From assembly GCA_028872955.1 (NCBI GenBank), contig JAGWNX010000007.1, forward strand, positions 1-64,000: DNA of 64,000 nucleotides, given 5' to 3'. The notes under the pieces are model-generated. The model had not been told where the DNA came from. It searched no databases and saw only the letters and a list, made by a program, of their open reading frames with translations. Below are positions 47,371 through 56,056 of this stretch, in pieces. Source of the DNA: Acidobacteriota bacterium (GTDB lineage: Bacteria > Acidobacteriota > Terriglobia > Terriglobales > Acidobacteriaceae). Positions within the stretch are counted from its first letter, which is position 1; each line of letters starts with the position of its first letter. The translations under genes were made by a program, and so were the position numbers.

Positions 47371-47925
47371 TCAGTTGGGCCGCGCGTTCGGAGGCAGCTC
47401 CGCGTCGAAGAGTGCCTGCTGCAGGTCGTCGCTCCCGCTGGAGGCGACAGGCGGCTTGCGTCGCGAGGGCGAGGTGATGACGGCGATCAGCGTCAGTTCC
47501 GCGATAGAGGTACGCGGGATATAGAGTCGCTGGGTATTGGAGCGGATGTCCGGTGGGGTCAGGAAGAGGCCCGCGTGGTTCACCAGGTCATCGGCCAGGG
47601 CCAGATCGGTGGGGGCGAGGCCCTCCAGCGTCTCTCCGGTGGTAAAGCTGAGGCGTAACCAGAGCCCCTCGGTGCGCGGCCTGGCCAGAAAGGTTCGCCG
47701 GGTCAGCCGCTCCGGAGACTGAGTGTCTGCCAGGTTGAACTCTTTGACGTAAGCTACATATTTAACGTCGTTTAGTGGGATCAATGCCGTGCGACCTTCC
47801 AGGTCCAGCAGGTCCAAAGCGCGGCTGCGCACAAAGCCGCCGGCGGGCAGATAGCCGGCCAGCACATCGGTCGAGCCTCCGGGGCGGAAGCGGCGCACCA
47901 GCACCTTTTTGCGAGAGGAAGCCAT
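47371..47925 (-). CDS. Conserved protein of unknown function
   Basis: The 184-residue protein begins MASSRKKVLVRRFRPG and shows a repeated beta pattern (ALIPLNDVKYVAYVKEFNL, GLWLRLSFTTGETLEGLA, GLFLTPPDIRSNTQRLYIPR). I recall this pattern from a widespread uncharacterised bacterial family but cannot name it with certainty. There is no signal peptide. I start at the ATG at 47925; the much longer open frame running right to 50157 is only the shadow of the facing tRNA nucleotidyltransferase gene. It lies 30 bp upstream of lpxD. Confidence 0.75.
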   Translation of the reverse strand: MASSRKKVLVRRFRPGGSTDVLAGYLPAGGFVRSRALDLLDLEGRTALIPLNDVKYVAYVKEFNLADTQSPERLTRRTFLARPRTEGLWLRLSFTTGETLEGLAPTDLALADDLVNHAGLFLTPPDIRSNTQRLYIPRTSIAELTLIAVITSPSRRKPPVASSGSDDLQQALFDAELPPNARPN

Positions 47926-47983
47926 AGCCGGTCTCGCGGATTGTCGCACGAAACCACGGGCAGTCAGGAGAAAAGATAGCCAG

Positions 47984-48005
47984 GCAGTGGCGAATTTGCC
48001 ACTGC
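47984..48005. promoter_or_regulatory. 22-bp perfect palindrome in a divergent promoter region
   Basis: GCAGTGGC, a six-base spacer GAATTT and GCCACTGC form an 8-bp inverted repeat about midway between the divergent unknown gene and the tRNA nucleotidyltransferase gene (gap 47926-48123). The AT-rich spacer and symmetric arms look like an operator for a dimeric regulator; a hairpin is the other reading. A TACATT at 48011-48016 could be a -10 box. Confidence 0.5.
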
Positions 48006-48123
48006 TATGGTACATTGAAGCGTTGCGTCGAGTAGCTTGATCTTTGCAAATAATTGATTCGTCAGCGGTTAGGACGAGCGGCGCGACCGGCAGCCTGCCG
48101 GACGGGAGTGGACGCGAAGGATT

Positions 48124-50079
48124 ATGGCCGACTACATCTACCTGCTCGAGAATCGACTTTCGGCTGCCCAGCGGGCTGCCCTGCAGACACTCCGCGAAGT
48201 CGCTCGAAGCAAAGGGCTTACTATCTTTCTGGTCGGCGGCGCTGTTCGGGATCTGATCAACGGCTCGCCCGTGCGCGATCTGGATGTAGTGGTTCAGGGA
48301 AATGCAGCTAAGCTCAAGAAAGATATCGAGAAAGCAGGCGGCAAGCTGGCAGGCGACGCAGACACCCCGCACAGCTTCTTCGTTCAGTTTCCCGGTGGCG
48401 TTCGCGTGGAGTTTGGCAGCACGCTTGCGGTGACCTTCCCGAAGCCGGGCAAACCGGTCTATAAGCTTGCCGGGCTGCAGGACGACCTGCGCCGCCGGGA
48501 CTTTACCGCCAACGCCATGGCGCTTTCGCTCAACGAGGGCACCTCGTATGGGCTGCTCATCGACCCGCTGAACGGGGTGGCCGATATTGAAAATCGTGAG
48601 CTCCGGCTGGTCAGCAACTACGGGTTTATTGAGGATCCCGTCCGCATGATCCGTGCCGCCCGCTTCATGGCCCGGCTGGGCTGGAATCTGGAAGAGAAGA
48701 CACAGACACGCTACGAGACGGGCAAAGCGGAGGAGTACATCGCCGCGATGAGCGACTTCCAGCGGGGATACGAGACCGAGGAGATCTTCCACGAGGAGGA
48801 CCCGCTGCGTGTGCTGCGCCGACTGGAGAGCGAGGGCTGGATCAAGTCTCTCTTTCCCGCGCTCAGTTCCGCCAAGGTCAACCTGACCGAGTTGGAGAAG
48901 CTGCGCGATGTGCAGACCCAGCTGCAGTTGCAGGGCATCTCCCCGGAGATGGCGACCGCAAACTTTCCGCTGCTGACTGCAAAGTTGAGCAGCCGCGAGC
49001 TGGCCGAGCTGAAGAAGATGTTTCCCCGGCAGGTCTTTGTGCATGACATTGAAGCGCTTGAGCAGGAGACTAAGGCCTTTGCTGCTGAGTTGGCGCACAA
49101 GTCGAACACGTTGCCCTCGCAGGCGTGGAAGCTCATTTACAGCGCCAAACCGGAGGCTGTCCTGTGGACCGCGTACACCACCCGCAGTGCAGCCTTGCAG
49201 CAGAAGTTCAAGAGCTTCGCAGAGGAGTGGCCCCAGGCACGGTTGCGGATTCCGCACGCTTTGATGCAGGAGATGCGCATCGTACCGGGCGTGCCGCGCT
49301 ACGAGGAGCTGCTGGATCTGCTCTTCTTTGAGTTGATGGACAACCGTCTGGGCACAGTCGAGGAGATGAAGGCGTTCCTGGAGCCCTTCTCGCCGCCGGC
49401 ACCCCCGCCGACGGTCAACCTGCGCCGCGCGCGTGCTGCCAAGAAGGAGACAAAGGCGGCCAAGCCTCGCAAGAAGGCCGAGGAGGCTCCAACCACTCCC
49501 GTTGAGGTCGCAGCCGCCGCAGAGTCTGAGCAGCCGGTCGAGGTAGCCGAGGTGGTGGCCGCGCCCGCCAAGCCGGCGAGGGCTGCCAAGGCCGTCAAGG
49601 CCGGGCCGCCTGCGGCTGAGGCAGTCAAAAAAGTATCCAGCAAGCCAGCCAAGGTGGCTGCAGAGAAGCCGGCTCCGGCGAAGAAGGCCGCCGCACCAAA
49701 GCCGGTCGCCAAGCCTGGGAAGGCAGTGGAGAAGAAGGCCCCCGCCAAGGCCGCTCCCAAGCGCGTCGAGAAGCCCGCACCCAAGAAAGCCGCCCCGAAG
49801 AAAGCTGTGACCAAGCCGGCTGTGACCAAGGCAGCGCCTGCCAAGGTGTCGAGACCCACGGCCCAGACTGCCAGGAAGGCGGCTCCGACTCGCAGCAAGC
49901 CCGCACCGAAGGTTGCGGCCAGGTCGGAAGCTCGCAAGCCGGCAGTCAAGATACCGGCAAAGCAGGCACCGGCAAAGAAGACGGTTGCTGCGAAGAAGGC
50001 AACCCCAGCCAAGGGGATCGCTAAGAAGCAGACCGTGACGCGGAAGCCCGCCAAGCCTGCCAGCAAGAAGAAGCGCTAG
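48124..50079 (+). CDS. CCA/poly(A)-type tRNA nucleotidyltransferase with histone-H1-like tail
   Basis: The 651-residue protein has a class II nucleotidyltransferase head (residues about 28-180) with VGGAVRDLINGSPVRDLDVVV holding the metal-binding Asp pair and RRRDFTANAMAL for nucleotide selection. A helical RNA-binding body follows to about 420. From about residue 435 to the end there are some 215 residues made almost only of Lys, Ala, Pro and Val in PAKK/AAPKK units, very like the tail of histone H1. The start is the ATG at 48124. Whether it adds CCA, A or CC only cannot be told; there is no HD domain. The tail is an unusual addition, presumably for binding RNA or DNA. Confidence 0.88.
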   Translation: MADYIYLLENRLSAAQRAALQTLREVARSKGLTIFLVGGAVRDLINGSPVRDLDVVVQGNAAKLKKDIEKAGGKLAGDADTPHSFFVQFPGGVRVEFGSTLAVTFPKPGKPVYKLAGLQDDLRRRDFTANAMALSLNEGTSYGLLIDPLNGVADIENRELRLVSNYGFIEDPVRMIRAARFMARLGWNLEEKTQTRYETGKAEEYIAAMSDFQRGYETEEIFHEEDPLRVLRRLESEGWIKSLFPALSSAKVNLTELEKLRDVQTQLQLQGISPEMATANFPLLTAKLSSRELAELKKMFPRQVFVHDIEALEQETKAFAAELAHKSNTLPSQAWKLIYSAKPEAVLWTAYTTRSAALQQKFKSFAEEWPQARLRIPHALMQEMRIVPGVPRYEELLDLLFFELMDNRLGTVEEMKAFLEPFSPPAPPPTVNLRRARAAKKETKAAKPRKKAEEAPTTPVEVAAAAESEQPVEVAEVVAAPAKPARAAKAVKAGPPAAEAVKKVSSKPAKVAAEKPAPAKKAAAPKPVAKPGKAVEKKAPAKAAPKRVEKPAPKKAAPKKAVTKPAVTKAAPAKVSRPTAQTARKAAPTRSKPAPKVAARSEARKPAVKIPAKQAPAKKTVAAKKATPAKGIAKKQTVTRKPAKPASKKKR

Positions 50080-50165
50080 ACCGTTTCGGGTCTCTCCGAC
50101 GGTGTCCTGGCCATCTCGAGTCGGGCTACAGGGTCGGGCATGGCGCTCGCCTGCCACGGCCGGCC

Positions 50166-50396
50166 TTAGCGCATGCGCCGCAGCAGAACCACCGTACCCA
50201 CAAAGATGGAGCTTGCGACCGTGCCAAGCAGCACGATCGCGTGTCGATACGCCAGTTGGGTTGCCGGCGGCGTTGCGCCGGTGTTGTCTCGACAGAGCGA
50301 GCAGCCTTGTGACCAGCCAGCCGCGGTGCAGCCAGCCAACACCAAGGCTACTGCCAGGCAGCTACGCAGACGGTGTCGCACGCTGTACAGCCTCAC
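50166..50396 (-). CDS. Small CxxC lipoprotein of the cytochrome oxidase cluster
   Basis: The 76-residue protein has a signal with the lipobox LAGC (Cys about residue 23), then CSLCRDNT (a CxxC pair), and a C-terminal transmembrane helix (about 52-71) ending RRMR. Its ATG overlaps the coxIII stop (ATGA), so it is translated with the oxidase subunits. The CxxC would suit haem or copper handling or thiol chemistry at the periplasmic face, but this is inference. Confidence 0.7.
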   Translation of the reverse strand: MRLYSVRHRLRSCLAVALVLAGCTAAGWSQGCSLCRDNTGATPPATQLAYRHAIVLLGTVASSIFVGTVVLLRRMR

Positions 50397-51181
50397 TGGA
50401 AGAAGGCCAGCAGCACGAAGAGAAAGACCCAGAAGAGCCCCATCGAGTGCCAGTACCAGGCGACGCAGTCCACCATAATCTGGCGCACCTCAAGCTGTCT
50501 GGCTGCGTACAGGCTGACCAGCGCAGCCAGCAGACCCGCGACGCCCAGGAAGAGATGGGCGGCGTGAGCGCCGGTAATCAGGAAGAAGAAGTGGCTCGAT
50601 GGGTTGGAGCTCATGAAGACGTGCTGCACGTGCAGCTGGTTCCAGGCCACCCATTGCCCGGTCAGGAATAACAGGCCCAGCACCACCGTGGCGGCCAGCC
50701 AGGGCATGGCACGTTCGGAGGTAGGCTTGCCCAGCCCCAGCCACTCTTCCAGCGCGTGCACCTCCTGGAACATGCGCTGTCGTGCGATCTCAATGGTTAC
50801 GGAGCTGAGCAGCAGCACTGCCGTATTGAGCCAGATAATGGGTGGAATCGCGGTGGGCAGCCACTCATTGATGTAGCGGTTGTAGGCGTCAAAGTGGCTG
50901 CTGGACTGCTGTACAAAGAACGCGCTGACGATGGCGGCAAAGAACATGAGCACCGCCGCCAGGCCGAAGAAGACGAACAGGCGATAACGGGTTAGCCGTT
51001 CCCGGGGTCCGCGGCTCCCCTGGGGCCGATTACCCCAGTTCTCACCATCGCCGCCGCCACCGGTTCGTTTGTCATGGTCAACCGGAGGACGCTTGCCGCC
51101 GCCGTGGTCGAAGTCGTCGGGTCGACGCTTGCGGTCGCGTTCAACATCAATTGGGGTTATGGTCGCGGGCATGCAAGGCAC
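50393..51181 (-). CDS. Cytochrome c oxidase subunit III
   Basis: The 262-residue membrane protein has about five transmembrane segments after a 60-residue charged, Gly-rich cytoplasmic N-terminus. The stretch HFFFLITGAHAAHLFLGVAGL and the closing VAWYWHSMGLFWVFLF fit subunit III. A second start three residues later is possible. It follows coxI by 24 bp and is coupled to the small CxxC protein gene. Confidence 0.88.
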   Translation of the reverse strand: MPCMPATITPIDVERDRKRRPDDFDHGGGKRPPVDHDKRTGGGGDGENWGNRPQGSRGPRERLTRYRLFVFFGLAAVLMFFAAIVSAFFVQQSSSHFDAYNRYINEWLPTAIPPIIWLNTAVLLLSSVTIEIARQRMFQEVHALEEWLGLGKPTSERAMPWLAATVVLGLLFLTGQWVAWNQLHVQHVFMSSNPSSHFFFLITGAHAAHLFLGVAGLLAALVSLYAARQLEVRQIMVDCVAWYWHSMGLFWVFLFVLLAFFQ

Positions 51182-51205
51182 CTCTGGACACGCGCTAAAT
51201 ACAGA

Positions 51206-52984
51206 TTACTCCTGATTCGCAGCGTCTGTTGCGTCCGATTGCCATTGAGGCAGGAAAGTTTCCCCCTCATCGCCAAGGTAGAAACAAGGTGCGCGGTAAA
51301 CGGCTATCGGGGCGGAGCCCTCCTGCTCAGGGGCGCCTGGCAGCAGATCCGGATGCCACTCCAGTGTGGTCGCGTCCCAGGGATTGTCAGCCGCTGGCGC
51401 GCCGTGGCGCAGGGTGCGGACGAGATTCGCCAGGAAGAGGAGCTGGGACGCTGCCAGGAACAGCGCGGCATGCGTAATGAAGCTATTGAGTGGGTAGAGC
51501 CGGGCCATCAGCTCACCGGCGTGGTTCGGGATCCCCGTCAGCTGCGAGTAGTGACGCGGCTGGCCTGCCAGGCCGGCCAGATGCATGGGCAAAAACGTCG
51601 CATAGGCGCCTAAAAACGTGCACCAGAAGTGCCAGCGGCCCAGCTTCTCCGCAAGCAGCGGCCCCGGCCTGCCATCCCGCGCCGTGATGAGCGGGAACCA
51701 GTAGTAGGTGGCTGCGAAGACGCCGAAGATGCCGGCCATCGCCATGATCAGGTGAAAGTGCGCGACCACAAAGTAGGTGTTGTGCAGGTACTGGTCCAGC
51801 ATGGGCTGGGCCAGAATGGGCCCGGTCAACCCGCCCGTGATGAACAGCGAGACGAAGCCCAGCGCAAACAGCATGGGGGTGGTGTAGCGCGGATGGCTGC
51901 GCCACACCGTAGCCAGCCAGCTAAGCACCTTGGCCGAGGCCGGCACCGCAATGGCGACGGTGGAGATGGAGAACGCCGAGATGGCAAACGGGCTGAGCCC
52001 GGCCACAAACATGTGGTGTCCCCACACCAGGATGCCGAGCAGACCGATCAGCAACGTGGTCGCGACCATGGTGCCGTAGGCGAAGACGCGGCGGCGGGCG
52101 AAGTTCGCCAGCAGCATGGAGGTGAGGCCCATGCCCGGCAGGATTGCGATGTAGACCTCCGGATGGCCGAAGAACCAGAACAGATGCAGCCACAGCAGCG
52201 GCGAGCCGTCGCCATGACCACCTGCCCCATGCAGCACACCGTTCACCAGGTCTCCGGTTGGCACAAAGAAGCTGGTGCCCAGATGGCGATCGCACAGCAG
52301 CAGCGTGATGGCCGCCAGCAGCACCGAGAAGGCCAGCAGGCTGAGCAGCGCGGCAGTAAACCAGCCCCACACGGTCAGCGGCATGCGGTCCCACGTCATG
52401 CCAGTGCAGCGGCCGCGCAGGATGGTGACCAGAGTATTGATGGCGGAGAGCGTCGCGCCGATACCGAAGAGCGCAATCGACAGCAGCCACAGGTCCATGC
52501 CCGGCCCTTGCCCGGGCCCTGCGCTGGCGACCGCGGAGAGTGGCGGGTAAGCTGTCCACCCGGAGAGCGGTGCACCAGCCTCCGTCAGCGAGGAGGCGCA
52601 TAGCACCAGCAGCGCCAGTGCGGTGATCCAGAAGCCCAGTGCGTTGATGAGCGGCAGTGCCATGCGACGCGTGCCCAGCTGCGCAGGCAGCACCAGGTTG
52701 CCGAAGCCCGACTGGGGTGCCGTGGTGAGCACAAAGAATAACATGATTGTGCCATGGATAGTTACAATTGGCAGATAGCTGCCGGGCAGAATACGCTCCA
52801 GCGGAACCTGTGGCCAGGTGAGATGGATGCGCATGTGCAGCGAAAGCGTCGTGCCGATCACCACCGAGACCAGCGCCAGCAACAGGTAGGCAATGCCCAG
52901 GTGGTGGTGGTCCGTCGTCAGCAGGCGTGCCAGCAGCGGACGCCGCGCGGTTGTGCCTGCCCGGGGAGTCAGAGACGGCTTCAT
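51206..52984 (-). CDS. Cytochrome c oxidase subunit I
   Basis: The 592-residue subunit carries the haem a/a3-CuB centre of a proton-pumping terminal oxidase. The haem a ligand His is in TIHGTIMLFF; CuB and Tyr crosslink region is WFFGHPEVYIAILPG; two CuB His are in GHHMF; the last His pair is in YFVVAHFHLIM. HPEVY is of the A1 type. The D-channel entrance residue (Asp in the usual APDMAFP) is Arg here (LGTRRMALP), and the K-channel stretch reads PASAKVLSW. The ATG overlaps the coxII stop as ATGA. Confidence 0.93.
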   Translation of the reverse strand: MKPSLTPRAGTTARRPLLARLLTTDHHHLGIAYLLLALVSVVIGTTLSLHMRIHLTWPQVPLERILPGSYLPIVTIHGTIMLFFVLTTAPQSGFGNLVLPAQLGTRRMALPLINALGFWITALALLVLCASSLTEAGAPLSGWTAYPPLSAVASAGPGQGPGMDLWLLSIALFGIGATLSAINTLVTILRGRCTGMTWDRMPLTVWGWFTAALLSLLAFSVLLAAITLLLCDRHLGTSFFVPTGDLVNGVLHGAGGHGDGSPLLWLHLFWFFGHPEVYIAILPGMGLTSMLLANFARRRVFAYGTMVATTLLIGLLGILVWGHHMFVAGLSPFAISAFSISTVAIAVPASAKVLSWLATVWRSHPRYTTPMLFALGFVSLFITGGLTGPILAQPMLDQYLHNTYFVVAHFHLIMAMAGIFGVFAATYYWFPLITARDGRPGPLLAEKLGRWHFWCTFLGAYATFLPMHLAGLAGQPRHYSQLTGIPNHAGELMARLYPLNSFITHAALFLAASQLLFLANLVRTLRHGAPAADNPWDATTLEWHPDLLPGAPEQEGSAPIAVYRAPCFYLGDEGETFLPQWQSDATDAANQE

Positions 52985-53739
52985 GGCGTCGTCTCCTGCC
53001 GGGCTGCGGCCTGCCTGGTCGCCAGCCACGTGTTGAACTCTGCCGGGGCCACAATGCGCAGGTTGGCGTTCATGCGGAAGTGCCCGGTGCCGCACAGCTG
53101 CGTACACAGGATGGCGTAGGTGCCCGGCGTCGTTGGGGTGAAGTGAATGTGGATCGTCTGCCCGGGAACTGCGTTCTGCTTCAGGCGCAGCTCCGGGACG
53201 GCGAAGCCGTGGATGACGTCCTGGGCGCGCAGCCGGAGATCGACCGGTCGGCCGCTGGGCAGCACCAGTTCGGCGGTCACCAGGTCGTCGTGGCCGTGCG
53301 GGTCAGCGGGGTCAAGGCCCACAGGGTTTGCCTCGGCGGGTGCAACCAGCTCCGGCCGGGTGCGGCCAAAGGTCGCGTCTGGCCCCGGATAGCGGAAGTA
53401 CCAGGCAAACTGCATGCCGGTCACCTCGACCTGCATGGCGGCTGGGTCGGCACCGGTGGTGTGCGTGCGGGCCCAGAGCTGCTCCGAACGGATGGCAAGC
53501 CCGGCAAAGAGCACGGTCAACGCAGCCAGCGGCAGATACTCCAGCCGCCAGACGGAGCCGGTCGTTGCGCGTCGGCGCAGCAGCAGACCGCCCAGCAGCA
53601 GACCGTGCGCCAACGTCAGCAGGGCAAGCGCAAGCGCAAGATTGAGGATGAGTTGCCGATCCACTGCAGGACCGTGGGCGCTGGCATCCGCAGGCAGCGG
53701 CCAGAGCAACAGAGGCGCGAAGCTGAGGCAGGGAGGCAC
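52981..53739 (-). CDS. Cytochrome c oxidase subunit II
   Basis: The 252-residue subunit has two transmembrane helices (about 27-50 and 64-82) and a C-terminal periplasmic cupredoxin domain with the CuA site: His in DVIHGFAVPEL and the ligand set CTQLCGTGHFRM (two Cys, His, Met). The Glu usual between the cysteines is Gln; its backbone carbonyl is the ligand, so the site can still form. No haem c domain is fused. I use GTG at 53739; the open frame further upstream overlaps the divergent gene and lacks family features, but no clear ribosome site marks the GTG. Confidence 0.87.
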   Translation of the reverse strand: MPPCLSFAPLLLWPLPADASAHGPAVDRQLILNLALALALLTLAHGLLLGGLLLRRRATTGSVWRLEYLPLAALTVLFAGLAIRSEQLWARTHTTGADPAAMQVEVTGMQFAWYFRYPGPDATFGRTRPELVAPAEANPVGLDPADPHGHDDLVTAELVLPSGRPVDLRLRAQDVIHGFAVPELRLKQNAVPGQTIHIHFTPTTPGTYAILCTQLCGTGHFRMNANLRIVAPAEFNTWLATRQAAARQETTP

Positions 53740-53805
53740 GCCAACAGGATACTGTGTTTTCCACGTGCCGTTTTGCGCTTGCCGCCAGAATGCTACGCTG
53801 CTGCT

Positions 53806-54123
53806 ATGGCCTTGAAGATCGCCGCGATACGCAGCGGGACGGACCCGGTGGGCAAGCTGCCTGAGGGCTCGTTTCCGCGCACCCTGGAGCAACAGATCGT
53901 CTGCCCGAAGTGTGACGCCACCTACAGCTTAGTTGTGGACTGGGACCAGAGCCTGGACCGCTGGTTTGAGGAGAGCGCCCGTCCGCTGCTGCAGATGCTG
54001 CGCAAGGCCGTCTTTCTGGGCCACGCCGATGGCCACACGGTGACGCACTTTGAGACCGCAGGTGTGGTGGTGACGAAGTTTCTTAAGCCGAAGCCCGTGG
54101 AGCCGACGCGGGTGATCCAGTAG
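53806..54123 (+). CDS. Small conserved protein with a CxxC pair
   Basis: The 105-residue protein has a single CPKC motif (about residue 33) that could bind zinc or be redox active, a helical segment (SLDRWFEESARPLLQML) and a basic end. There is no signal peptide. Its last 41 bases overlap the 3' end of the facing pdxT gene. It is divergent from coxII. I recognise no family; the coding signal comes from the open frame, the CPKC motif and protein-like composition. Confidence 0.6.
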   Translation: MALKIAAIRSGTDPVGKLPEGSFPRTLEQQIVCPKCDATYSLVVDWDQSLDRWFEESARPLLQMLRKAVFLGHADGHTVTHFETAGVVVTKFLKPKPVEPTRVIQ

Positions 54124-54733
54124 CGGGCCGCACCGCTGCCGCTTGATGGGCCTGCACCATCTGCAGAAAGAGCCGGTGGATGCGCTGGTCCGAGGAGAGC
54201 TCCGGGTGAAACGTTGCCGCCAGCACGTCACCCTGCCGCACCAGCACGGGGTGGTCGTCGCGTGTGGCCAGCACCGTGACCGCGGGACCAACCTGCAGGA
54301 TGCGTGGCGCGCGGATAAAGACCATCTCCAGCGGGCCGCCGGGCAGCGTGGTGGCTGCCGTCTGGATGCAGGAGTCGAGCTGGCGCCCGTAGGCGTTGCG
54401 CTCTACCGTAATGTCGATCGCATCCAGCGAGGGCTGCGGAGGATTCTGCACGGCGTGGGCCAGCAGAATAGCTCCCGCGCACGTGCCAAAGGTCGGATGC
54501 GTGTGGACAAAGTCACGAAGGCGATCGAGAAAGCCATGAAGTTCGAGAAAGCGAAGCATGGTGGTGGACTCGCCACCGGGCAGAATCAGACCGTCCAGCC
54601 CATCCAGATCGTCGGGTAACCGAACCTCGACCGGGATAGCACCCAGCATGGAGAGCACCGCCGCGTGCGCCTGGAACGCACCCTGCAGCGCCAGCACACC
54701 GATCTTTGGGGATGCAGCATGATGAGGGTTCAT
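54083..54733 (-). CDS. pdxT: Pyridoxal 5'-phosphate synthase glutaminase subunit
   Basis: The 216-residue class I glutaminase supplies ammonia to PdxS for vitamin B6 synthesis. The nucleophile Cys is in FGTCAGAIL (about residue 85), GGESTTM is the oxyanion region and the His/Glu pair is in TFHPELSSD. The C-terminal 15 residues extend past the normal end and overlap the facing gene. It lies 117 bp after pdxS with a hairpin in the gap. Confidence 0.94.
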   Translation of the reverse strand: MNPHHAASPKIGVLALQGAFQAHAAVLSMLGAIPVEVRLPDDLDGLDGLILPGGESTTMLRFLELHGFLDRLRDFVHTHPTFGTCAGAILLAHAVQNPPQPSLDAIDITVERNAYGRQLDSCIQTAATTLPGGPLEMVFIRAPRILQVGPAVTVLATRDDHPVLVRQGDVLAATFHPELSSDQRIHRLFLQMVQAHQAAAVRPATGSPASAPRASA

Positions 54734-54803
54734 AGCGACTCCTGACTCCCGCGGGCGGCCGGGATTGCTTGCTCCATTACGGCCGATTGTAGCCTGAGAA
54801 GCA

Positions 54804-54825
54804 ATGGCCCGCCTGTGCGGGCCAT
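54804..54825 (-). terminator. Hairpin between pdxS and pdxT
   Basis: ATGGCCCGC, loop CTGT, GCGGGCCAT form a perfect 9-bp stem in the 117-bp gap after pdxS. With no long T run it may act as a partial terminator or RNA-stabilising element that lowers pdxT relative to pdxS. Confidence 0.5.
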
Positions 54826-54850
54826 CACACTCAGACTTGTATGCCTGCCG

Positions 54851-55813
54851 CTACCAGCCGCGTGTCTGCATCAGCTGCGCTTCTTCGATTGCGGCAGCCG
54901 CCAGGCCCTTCATGGAGCCGAGCACCTGCTCGCTGGCCTCGGCGACGAGCTTCGGATCGTTGTAGTGTGTCGCGGCAATCACGATGGCGCGCGCACGCGA
55001 GACTGCCTCGGCACGCTCTGCCGGATCGTTCTCCACATCCAGCGGCGTGGCACGCTCCTTCATAAAGATGCCCGAGCCGACGAAGACCGTCTCCGCGCCC
55101 AGCTGCATCATCAGCGCGGCATCGGCCGGCGTGGCAATGCCGCCGGCAGAGAAGTTCGGCACCGGCAGCTTGCCGGCCTTCGCCACCATGCGAACCAGCT
55201 CGTAAGGAGCCTGCAGGTTCTTGGCCGCGGCGTACAGCTCCTCCTCGCCGAGCACGGTCAGGGCCTTGATCTCGCGGACGATGGTGCGCATGTGGGTTAC
55301 GGCGTGGACCACATCGCCCGTGCCGGGCTCGCCCTTGGTGCGGATCATGGCCGCGCCCTCGGCAATGCGGCGCAAGGCCTCGCCCAGATTCTTGGCACCG
55401 CAGACAAACGGCGTGGTGAAGGCGTGCTTGTCAATGTGGTGCTGCTCGTCGGCCGGGGTCAGGACCTCAGACTCGTCGATGAAGTCCACCCCAAGATGCT
55501 GCAGCACCTGCGCCTCAGCAAAGTGGCCGATACGGGCCTTCGCCATCACGGGAATCGTGACCGCAGCCATGATCTCCTTGATCAGCTTCGGATTTGCCAT
55601 GCGGGCGACTCCGCCCTCGGCACGGATCATCGCCGGCACGCGCTCCAGCGCCATCACCGAGACTGCTCCGGCCTCCTCCGCAATGCGTGCCTGCTCCACG
55701 TTCATGACGTCCATAATGACGCCGCCTTTCAGCATCTCGGCCAGGCCTAGCTTGAGGCGCAGGGTGGGCGTGCTGAAGGGGTTGGAATTGAGGTTCGAGG
55801 TATGGTCTGCCAT
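54851..55813 (-). CDS. pdxS: Pyridoxal 5'-phosphate synthase subunit PdxS
   Basis: The 320-residue TIM-barrel enzyme builds pyridoxal 5'-phosphate from ribose 5-phosphate, glyceraldehyde 3-phosphate and ammonia from PdxT. The first Lys is in [15 protein letters not shown], the second in [13 protein letters not shown], and [13 protein letters not shown] is present. I start at ATG 55813, which has an AGGAG site; an open frame running 867 bp further upstream overlaps the glycosyltransferase and is not related. Confidence 0.96.
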   Translation of the reverse strand: MADHTSNLNSNPFSTPTLRLKLGLAEMLKGGVIMDVMNVEQARIAEEAGAVSVMALERVPAMIRAEGGVARMANPKLIKEIMAAVTIPVMAKARIGHFAEAQVLQHLGVDFIDESEVLTPADEQHHIDKHAFTTPFVCGAKNLGEALRRIAEGAAMIRTKGEPGTGDVVHAVTHMRTIVREIKALTVLGEEELYAAAKNLQAPYELVRMVAKAGKLPVPNFSAGGIATPADAALMMQLGAETVFVGSGIFMKERATPLDVENDPAERAEAVSRARAIVIAATHYNDPKLVAEASEQVLGSMKGLAAAAIEEAQLMQTRGW

Positions 55814-56056
55814 GGAAGTCTCCTGCTGCGCTGCGGGGGGCGCATTTTGCTGCAAACTACTGTCCGCCTGAATGATAAGTTTAGCAGCTTTGATGGCAGA
55901 GGAGCCCCGAGGATGCGCGGGTTGGCATGGGCGATGCCGACACCATCCATTTGGCGAAAAATTCACGACGGATTTATCCGCCCTGTTGGCAGACTGAAGA
56001 GGCATACTCGCGCAGCGCCGCACCTGGCGCCTGCCCGATCTCGGAATGGAGGTTGC

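Noticed and set aside
47926-50157. 928-residue minus-strand frame extending the unknown gene at 47371-47925 rightward
   Set aside because: The extra part is the antisense of the tRNA nucleotidyltransferase and its Lys/Ala tail, giving Leu/Gly/Arg low complexity; the ATG at 47925 starts the homologous part.
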